From Corallium rubrum (Eukaryota; Cnidaria; Anthozoa; Scleralcyonacea; Coralliidae), in the NCBI GenBank assembly GCA_964035015.1, contig OZ036004.1, positions 12,464,427 through 12,528,426 of the forward strand: 64,000 nucleotides of DNA, read 5' to 3'. The notes under the pieces were generated by a model. It worked only from the letters and a program-made list of their open reading frames with translations. It was not told the origin of the DNA and did not search any database. The position numbers and the translations under genes were made by a program. Below are positions 55,819-64,000 of the stretch, piece after piece (positions within the stretch are counted from its first letter, which is position 1; every line of letters begins with the position of its first letter).

Positions 55819-58171
55819 ATGGAGAATCTTGAGCAAGGATTTGACGACATTCGATTCGTGGACGTTGTCGATGAAGATCTCCATTGTGCAATCTGTCTGA
55901 ATGTGCTAAAGGAGCCAGTTCAATGTCAAAACAACGAACATTATTTCTGCCTGCCATGTATTGAGAGACACTTAAACAACTTTCAGACATGTCCTTCTTG
56001 TATGGAAGAATTGACGTTGGAGAAAGTGAAAAAGCCAGCAAGATACTTGACCAAACAATTGTTGAAATTGTCGATTCACTGTGAATATGTTGATCGAGGA
56101 TGCACAGAGGTTGTTCAACTACAACATCTTCAAACTCACATCGACATCCGTGGTTTTGCACCAGTTGTGTGCTCGAACGATGGATGTGGCTTGCTGATGA
56201 ATAAACATGAAAGAGTTCATCATGAAACGGAAGATTGTTCTTATAGAAAGGTGAACTGGATTGATTATGACGACGTGAGGAAGGAGAGAGACGAGATGAA
56301 GACACGTTTAGATGAACTAAACGATCAAATGCGCCGTATGACGTCTGAGATGAAACATCCAAGAAGTTCCACTCGAGATCAACTTGCAGCAGATGCTTGC
56401 AACGTAACAGAAGACATCTTTATTGCTGGTGGAAAAACAAGCAATTCTTTACGACTGAACTCGGCAGAGAGGTTCAGATGGGCAACGCGAACGTGGGAAC
56501 GCTTACAACCAATGACAGCAATTCGTTCTTCAACATCTTCAGTCTTTTGTGAAAATCAGATGATTGTCGTTGGAGGGCACAATGGAAAGATGGTCCTGAA
56601 TAATATCTAAACACTGAACGTTGAGCAGCAAACGGCGCAATGGCGTGATTTTTCAGCAGTCCTAACTACGGCATGCAATGCACATCAGAGTGTCGTTTAC
56701 AAAGATCGTCTTTTCATTTTGGGAGGACGTGACGGGAAAAACATTTTGGATGGTATTTACCAATTACTTCTTGTTCCTTCCTACTCTTGTGAATTAAAAT
56801 CTCAAATGGTCCAACGGAGAAGTTATCATGGAGCAGCACTTGTTGATGATATATAAGAACGGTCATGTGTGCTCTATGAGATATACTTAATTTGAGAGTA
56901 TATTTGCCACAGAGCACAACTGCATGACCATTCTCTACCATCTTAGAGAATGGTTGTGACGACAAAAGGTTTTTAATTTACCAATGCATTAGGTTCATTT
57001 TGCCTCACACATTTACCAGAAATATTGACGATATTGAATTTATTAGCAACTCTGTACAGAGATTACTAATCTTTCTATCAGTAACCTTTATGAATTAAAA
57101 CACTATGGAATATATTGAAGTAGTTGGCTGCAATCATTTTTTAAGTGGCTTATTAACAGAATTGCAATTTCTTTGCATAAAAATTTATTATAGATAGATG
57201 CTCATTGACGTTTTGAAATGCTTTATATATTGAGTTCAGTTACGTCAACTAATTGTAAATAAATGTTTAAACTTTTATCAATGTTGTTTTCATATGTCCA
57301 AACTGCTTATACAAGGTGTGTTACCCAAACGAACATTGCTTCTACAAGGTGTGTAATGTAATGTAAGGTGTGTTATTGAATAGCATTTTTACACACATTC
57401 AACGTGTGTTCTTTTGACACACCAGGTGTGTTGAACCAACACACCTTTTAAACTACACACATGAAAGTGTGTAGTTTTTGCGACAAGCAAAAAACACACC
57501 AAATGGTGTGTTATTAGTACACACAAAAAGGTGTGTATTTTGTAAAATTACACACTGTTGGTGTGTAATTTTTACACATATTATTGCGTGTAGTAGCAAC
57601 ACACCTTATTGTGTGTGTAGTAATTACACACTTAAAGGTGTGTTGTAGCAACACACATGATAGTGTGTACTTTTTGCGACAAAAAAGGTGTGTACTAACT
57701 ACACACCAGTTTTAAGAGTGTAAGATTGTAATTCTCGGGGGTTCAACAACTGGCTGGCACAAAAATGGCATTGCTAGTGTTGAGATGTATGATATATGTA
57801 GAAATGAGTCCAAACAAATGCCCCCATTGCCTTTTGCTTTGTGTGGAATGGCAACAGTAAGTTGGGGTGATAATGTTGTTTTGATCGGTGGGCAATTACA
57901 AACTGGTGAAGTCATAAATACTGTTCTTATGTACAACGTACATGGAGAGATTACAATGTTGCCATCCATGAAACACAAGAGGGTGGGATGCTCCGCCATC
58001 ATTACTGGAAATAGAATAGTAGTGATGGGAGGTAAAAATGAAAAACAGGGATATATTATTTCCGTCGAATGCTTCAGTTTTGATACATATTCGTGGGAAA
58101 AACTTCCTCCTCTGATTGAAGCTAGAGCTTTTGCAACAGCGGTAGTAAAGCCAGCTGTTTCGCTTTTTTAA
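55819..58171 (+). pseudogene. RING-Kelch gene, copy A, disrupted
   Basis: Begins ATG at 55819 (MENLEQGFDDIRFVDVVDED) and aligns codon for codon with copy B at 59891. The RING finger CAICLNVLKEPVQC ... CPSCMEEL and the TRAF-like zinc region are intact. At 56608 ATC-TAA replaces ATC-GAA, a premature stop in the second Kelch unit. The frame then stays open to about 56850, where about 870 bp of foreign sequence interrupts GATGATAAGATTG. Coding resumes at about 57719 and reaches a stop at 58171, six bases beyond the stop in copy B. A truncated 263-aa RING-zinc-finger-coiled-coil protein with one or two Kelch units could still be made. The surrounding frame has few other lesions, so decay is recent. 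Confidence 0.88.
56850..57718. other. unclassified 870-bp insertion in copy A
   Basis: Absent from copy B. The left end has a hairpin pair GGTCATGTGTGCTCTATGAG and CAGAGCACAACTGCATGACC. The right half (57310-57715) is a tangle of GGTGTGT and ACACACC words in both orientations, able to form many short stems. No terminal inverted repeat, poly-A or clear target duplication. Confidence 0.75.
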
Positions 58172-58564
58172 AATGTTTTTAAACTATAAGACGAACCAAT
58201 AGAAATAGCTTAGTTATTCTTGTGCTGGAAATCTTAAAAAAATATTTTAAATTTCTGTTAGTAATTACAAATATGATAGTATACTGACATTTATTAAATC
58301 AATTTCTAGTTCTTCCACTGTGCTTGTTGCTTATTTCTTGATAGCCTTAGGTTTCGGGAAATTTATGTTTCCACCATAACTGATTTGTATATCCCAAGCT
58401 TTAATTCTTAGAAATAACATCACACTCAGTACTTTTTGTTGGTGGTTGGGCCACGATGGCCACCAATAAACGAAATGGCAGAAAGAAATGAACCCTGTTG
58501 GAGCCTGGATGTAGCTCAAAATGCACCGCGTTTGGGGAATTTACTAATGGCACTCATACAATTC

Positions 58565-59398
<834 letters not shown>

Positions 59399-59890
59399 GA
59401 AAGGCGGCTAGTAGAGCAGACGTGTGCAAGAACAAATGCAATCAAATAGACACACTTTACTGAATACTACATGCTTCTATATAGTAAATTTCTTTATCAT
59501 ATTTGTATAATCGTCGCTATGCATGTACACTTTTGAAAAGCGAACCAATGGAACAGAGGTCGAGAATCAAAGCCCAACCATTTCATAGACTATATATTCA
59601 TGGGTTTCTTGCTTTATTATAATGCAGTACATTGACTCTTTGAGCTGAATTATACATGCAAGGACGCCAAGTCTTTTCAAGCGTGTCAGCGTAAAAGGAA
59701 GTTGGGTCATAACAACCTTTGAACTTGAAACAAAAGCCGAAAACGAAAGTGACGGTGTGATTTGTAAACAAAACATTTCACTTGATCTGTTCTTCTTTAA
59801 ACGAGCTTCTGTTTCTTAAACTTAGTTGAGTACATCTTGGCAGTACAAAATTACAATCCATTATAATGTTAGTATCGAAGAAGATGAAGA

Positions 59891-61363
59891 ATGGAGAATC
59901 TTGATCAAGGATTGGACGACATTCGATTCGTGGACGTTGTCGATGAAGATCTCCATTGTGAAATCTGTCTGAACGTGCTGAAGGAACCAGTTCAATGTCA
60001 AAATAACGAACATCATTTCTGCCGGCCATGTATTGAGAGACACTTGGACAACTTTCAGACATGTCCTTCTTGTATGGAAGGATTAACGTTGGAAACAGTG
60101 AGAAAGCCAGCAAGATACTTGACCAAACAATTGTTGAAATTGTTGATTCACTGTGAATATGTTGATCGAGGATGTGCAGAGGTTGTTCAACTAGAACATC
60201 TTCAAACTCACATCGACATCTGTGGCTTTGCATCAGTTGTGTGCTCGAACGATGGATGTGGCTTGCTGATGAATAAACATGAAAGACTTCATCATGAAAC
60301 TGAAGATTGTTCTTATAGAAAGGTGAACTGGATTGATTATGACGACGTGAGGAACGAGAGAGACGAGATGAAGACACGTTTAGATGAACTAAACGATCAA
60401 ATACGCCGTATGACGTCTGAGATGAAACATCCAAGAAGTTCCACTCGAGATCAACTTGCAGCAGATGCTTACAACATAAAAGAAGACATCTTCATTGCCG
60501 GTGGAAGAGCAGGCGATTCTTTGCGACTGAACTCGGCAGCGAGGTTCAAATGGTCAACGCGAACGTGGGAACGCTTACAACCAATGAAAGAAATCCGTTC
60601 TGGAGCATCTTCAGTCTTTTATGAAAATCAGATGATTGTCGTTGGAGGGCACAATGGAAAGATGGTCCTGAATAATATCGAAACACTGAACGTTGAGCAG
60701 CAAACGGCGCAATGGCGTGATTTTCCAGCAGTCCTAACTACGGCATGCAGTGCACATCAGAGTGTGGTTTACAAAGATCGTCTTTTCATTTTGGGAGGAG
60801 GTGACGGGGAAAACATTTTGGATAGTATTTATCAATTACTTCTTGTTCCTCCTTATTCTTGTGAATTAAAATCCCAAATGGTCCAACCGACAAGTCTTCA
60901 TGGAGCAGCACTTATTGATGATAAGATTGTAATTCTTGGGGGTTCAACAACTGGCAAGGTCAAAGATTATATTGCTGATGTTGAAATGTATGATATATGT
61001 AGAAATGAGTCGAAACGAACGCCACCATTGCCTTCTGCTTTGGGTGGAATGGCAACAGTAAGTTGGGGTGATAATGTTGTTTTGATCGGTGGGGGATTAC
61101 AAACTGGTGAAGTCATAAATACTGTTCTTATGTACAATGTACATGGAGAGATTACAATGTTGCCATCCATGAAACACAAGAGGCTGGGATGCTCTGCCAT
61201 CGTGACTGGAAATAAAATAGTAGTGATGGGAGGTTTCAATAAAAAACAGGGATATCTTAATTCCGTCGAATGCTTCAGTTTTGATACATATTCGTGGGAA
61301 GAACTTCCTCCTCTGATTGAAGCTAGAGCTTTTGCAACAGCGGTAGTAAAGCCAGCTGTTTAG
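59891..61363 (+). CDS. RING finger-Kelch protein, copy B, intact single exon, 490 aa
   Basis: The ATG at 59891 opens MENLDQGLDDIRFVD. A C3HC4 RING spans residues 23-61 (CEIC, C36, H41, CRPC, CPSC). A TRAF/NRDP1-like Cys-His region follows (about 88-139: HCEYVDRGC, CSNDGC, H-rich segment). A predicted coiled coil lies at about 148-178 (NERDEMKTRLDELNDQ), then about six Kelch units with GG-x-Y/W spacing (IFIAGGRAG, MIVVGGHNGK, LFILGGGDG, IVILGGSTTG, VVLIGGGLQT, IVVMGGFNK) to the end. The layout predicts an E3 ubiquitin ligase: RING binds E2, the zinc region and coiled coil aid dimerisation, and the Kelch propeller binds substrate. This order is unlike BTB-Kelch adaptors. Intronless, suggesting a retro-derived or compact gene. 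It is the only intact member of three in the window. Confidence 0.88.
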   Translation: MENLDQGLDDIRFVDVVDEDLHCEICLNVLKEPVQCQNNEHHFCRPCIERHLDNFQTCPSCMEGLTLETVRKPARYLTKQLLKLLIHCEYVDRGCAEVVQLEHLQTHIDICGFASVVCSNDGCGLLMNKHERLHHETEDCSYRKVNWIDYDDVRNERDEMKTRLDELNDQIRRMTSEMKHPRSSTRDQLAADAYNIKEDIFIAGGRAGDSLRLNSAARFKWSTRTWERLQPMKEIRSGASSVFYENQMIVVGGHNGKMVLNNIETLNVEQQTAQWRDFPAVLTTACSAHQSVVYKDRLFILGGGDGENILDSIYQLLLVPPYSCELKSQMVQPTSLHGAALIDDKIVILGGSTTGKVKDYIADVEMYDICRNESKRTPPLPSALGGMATVSWGDNVVLIGGGLQTGEVINTVLMYNVHGEITMLPSMKHKRLGCSAIVTGNKIVVMGGFNKKQGYLNSVECFSFDTYSWEELPPLIEARAFATAVVKPAV

Positions 61364-61466
61364 CTTTTTAAAATGTTTTTAAACTATAAGACGAACCATT
61401 ATGAATAGTTTAGTTATTGTTGTATTGGAAATCTTAAAAGAATGTTCTTAAAATTGCTGTTATTAA

Positions 61467-62098
61467 GGTGGCTCCATACAGTTTCTTGAAAAATGGAAAA
61501 TACAAGTTTGAGAGCCCAAAACACGTGATTAAACAATTCGGAAAAAGAATAAAACTAAATGTCGTGAATAGTTAAACAGTCGGACAATGCAAAACTGTTA
61601 CCAAATAAATAGCAACAGTCATTGCTATGGCAACAATGACGTTTCAAAATGGCTGCCAATTACCCTTCAAACTAATTTAATTCGAAAAAAACTTTGGTGA
61701 CCCCCAATTTTTTTTTCATTAGAACTTTCCTGGAAGTATGAGTAATCAATAGACTGATTTTAAAAAAATTCTGTGCAACGAAATTTTTTCAAAATTAACA
61801 AACATGACTTTTCCGATAAAAAAATTATTCCTTCTACAGAATTTTTTAAAAATCGGCCTATTGATTACTCAAGTTTTTTTCGAGTTAAATTAGTTTGAAG
61901 GGTAATTGGCAGCCATTTTGAAACGTCATTGTTGCCATAGCAACAACTGTTGCTATTTATTTGGTAACAGTTTTTGATTGTCAGACTGTTTAATTAAGCA
62001 TAACATTTAGTTTTATTCTTTTTTGGAATTGTTTATGCACGTGTTTTGGACTCTCAAACTTGTATTTCCCATTTTTCAAGAAACTGTGTGGAGCCACC
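61467..62098. mobile_element. TTAA-target foldback element with empty site in the paralogue
   Basis: The ends GGTGGCTCCATACAGTTTC and GAAACTGTGTGGAGCCACC are inverted copies. TTAA flanks both sides (61463-61466 and 62099-62102). The arms are about 290 bp (for example GCCAATTACCCTTCAAACTA faces its inverse). Copy A's 3' flank at 58255 reads CTGTTAGTAATTACAAAT without it. Confidence 0.9.
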
Positions 62099-62399
62099 TT
62101 AATTACAAAAATGATAGTATACTGACATTTGTTAAATCAATTTCTAGTTCTTCCACTGTGCTTGTTGTTTATTTCTTGATAACCTTAGGTAAAAATTCGG
62201 GAAAATTATGTTTCCACGGAAAACTAATTTGGCTATCTCAAGCTCTGATTCTTAGAAAGTTGTCGCAAGATGTCGACCAAAAACCACAATAGTAGGAACA
62301 AATGGCCCCTGTTGGAGACTGTAGCTCAAATCGCATCGCATTTGTGGAATTTTTTATTGGAACTAATACAATTCTACAATATAAGTATGCATGTCTGTA

Positions 62400-62847
62400 T
62401 GTAAGCAGGCAGGCAGGCAAGCAAGCGAGGAAGGAAGGAAGAAAAGGAAGTAAAGGAAGAGAATGGAAAGAAGGAAGGGGAAAAGAAGGAATAGAAGAGA
62501 GGGAGGAAAAGAGGGAGTGGGGGGAGGAAGAGGGAGGGGGGGAGGGAGGGAGGGAGGGAGGGAGGAAGGAAGGAAGGAAGGAAGGAAGGAAGGAAGGAAG
62601 GAAGGAAGGAAGGAAGGAAGGAAGGAAGGAAGGGAAGGGAAGGAAGGAAGGAAGGAAGGAAGGAAGGAAGGAAGGAAGGAAGGAAGGAAGGAAGGAAGGG
62701 AATGAAGGAAGGAAGGAAGGGAAGGAAGAAAGGAAAGGAAGGAAAGGAAGGAAAGGAAAAAAGGAAAGGAACGAAAGGAAGGAAGGAAGGAAGGAAGGAA
62801 GGAAGGAAGGAAGGAAGGAAGGAAGGAAGGAAGGAAGGAAGGAAGGA
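62400..62847 (+). repeat. (GGAA)n-rich microsatellite
   Basis: Grows out of the same GTATGTAAGCAGGCAGGC seed as the (GCAA)n array behind copy A, but consists of GGAA, with GGGA-rich interruptions at 62460-62570. Confidence 0.97.
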
Positions 62848-63141
62848 ATTTATCGATATTCATAATTCAAGAGCTTTGCCATTTCGATTGAAATGTGTTG
62901 TTTGCCCGTCGACTTCTCCGATGCTGTTTCAACAGTTCTTATAACTCTTCGCAACATTTGTCATCAAAACAATCTTTGCTCCAAAGTATTGACAAGAAAA
63001 ATATACAACTCCATAAACAATAAGCCAATAGTATTTAGATCTGTTAAAAATATTTTAGCCGGCAAAATACACCACAATGCCCGATAAAATTACTATAATA
63101 AAACGTTTATTATATGGCTTTTTGAAACAATATACACTTAA

Positions 63142-63195
63142 CTCCGAATTGGTCTTTAGTATTTTATTCTGGCTAACGCCTCTGACAGGAATGAG
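63142..63195 (-). mobile_element. TTAA MITE, internally deleted copy
   Basis: Minus-strand relative of 55630-55722, flanked by TTAA (63138-63141 and 63196-63199), 54 bp. Confidence 0.75.
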
Positions 63196-63372
63196 TTAAA
63201 GGGGATTGGCAATATCCTTTAATCCTTTTAAAAGGGGAAAGGCAATATCCTTTAAATGTTTCTGTAGGGATCAGACATTAAGTGATTTGTTATATAGCTG
63301 GGTTTTCGTTGGATTTTTGCTTGGTTTAGGCTGTTTAGTTAGACTTTCACTAAGCAGGATGGGCCATTCCCT

Positions 63373-63600
63373 ATGGCCAGCAGTCAAACATTTCGCAGTG
63401 GAACATATGACGCATTGCGGCCTAAGAACTTGTTCCCAATCCTAAAGTTGACTCCCATAAGCTATCTTGACGTCAGCACAGTCATATTATCTGGGGGTAG
63501 GAATATCAAGTACTCTGTGCCGGGGGAGTCGGAAAAGCCACAAAGCAAACAACAGATGCCGGTTCGTTTAGTCTCACCGTTTAACAACAAATTCAGTTAA
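63373..63600 (+). CDS. hypothetical 75-aa open frame
   Basis: ATG at 63373 opens MASSQTFRSGTYDALRPKNL; the frame continues with PISYLDVSTVILSGG and ends PVRLVSPFNNKFS before TAA. Hydrophilic, with no family recognised and no repeats. It could be a small gene, a terminal exon or chance. The 5' context CCCTATGG is acceptable. The remaining sequence to 64000 shows nothing assignable. Confidence 0.25.
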   Translation: MASSQTFRSGTYDALRPKNLFPILKLTPISYLDVSTVILSGGRNIKYSVPGESEKPQSKQQMPVRLVSPFNNKFS

Positions 63601-64000
63601 AAGATGGCAAGTACACAACGTGAGATATTGTTAAGGCATTAAGATTACTATAAAACTGTACAATTTAAGACTTGGAATTGAATTCTTCGAGATTTTATAG
63701 TCTGCTTTTCAGTTTATATTATCGTGAAGTTTCTTCGTTGTCGGCACTGAAGAAAAACAACGAAATTTAAAGGTTTTACAGCTCAATAGAAACAAATGCA
63801 AGAAATTAGCGTCTTAAACCTTATTGAATACTTTCTGTGTGATAACATTCGTTTAAATTTTCTTAAAATAGCTCTCTTGTCTGTTTTCAATCTTCGAAAG
63901 CTTATGAATTTTAGCGGGAGCCATCTTGGGTAGTGGTCACGTCATCATACAACTGACACACGAAATTCGACCCCATGGCCCATCCAGTTTTATTGAGATC

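Noticed and set aside
62302..62865. 187-codon KEGRKEGR frame
   Set aside because: GGAA microsatellite artefact.

Overview
This is animal nuclear DNA, not bacterial. Genes have GT-AG introns, and exons of recognisable metazoan genes are present: an RNF123/KPC1-like ubiquitin ligase, a Rab GTPase, a DDX20/Gemin3-like helicase and RING-Kelch proteins. Most of the window is transposons, foldback elements and tandem repeats. The mix (Academ, Ginger-like, Tc1, hAT, TTAA-target MITEs, LINE tails) fits an invertebrate, perhaps a cnidarian or sponge, but the species cannot be fixed from the sequence alone.

Layout. 0-8.5 kb: first four exons of an RNF123-like gene (minus strand). Its intron 4 holds a 5-kb element bounded by inverted repeats, filled with about 150 copies of a 17-bp repeat and interrupted by a 2.06-kb Tc1/mariner-type element. 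9-15 kb: hairpin elements, then a three-layer nest (an outer TIR element containing a Ginger-like ULP1-PHD remnant and a LINE tail), then a zoned tetranucleotide array. 16-26 kb: a three-exon Rab gene, complete as modelled (250 aa), with introns full of MITEs and a 1.6-kb satellite. 26-33 kb: gene-poor stacked palindromes, including one with arms of about 0.95 kb. 33.5-36.7 kb: an unrecognised acidic protein gene (minus) with a 10-residue repeat. 36.8-47.4 kb: a GT-rich minisatellite split by a 9.56-kb transposon with 84-bp inverted repeats and a 9-bp target duplication. This carries an intact-looking RecQ-type helicase and a convergent five-exon, 895-aa transposase of the Academ/DUF6589 type. 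47.5-49.7 kb: the last three exons of a DDX20-like helicase (minus). 49.9-52.5 kb: a 2.3-kb, 21-bp repeat running into a RING-Kelch pseudogene fragment. 55.6-62.9 kb: a tandem duplication of a RING-Kelch gene, the first copy broken and the second intact. 63-64 kb: little that can be assigned.

The host genes form no evident pathway; RNF123 and the RING-Kelch proteins both look like ubiquitin ligases. The most informative content is transposon biology: the complete helicase-bearing Academ-type element, the Ginger-like remnant, several insertions whose target duplications can be checked against an empty site inside the window, and tandem repeats that appear to have grown from identifiable seeds (a transposon end, a coiled-coil coding segment, and a duplicated microsatellite seed). 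No CRISPR array, operon or prokaryotic feature was seen.
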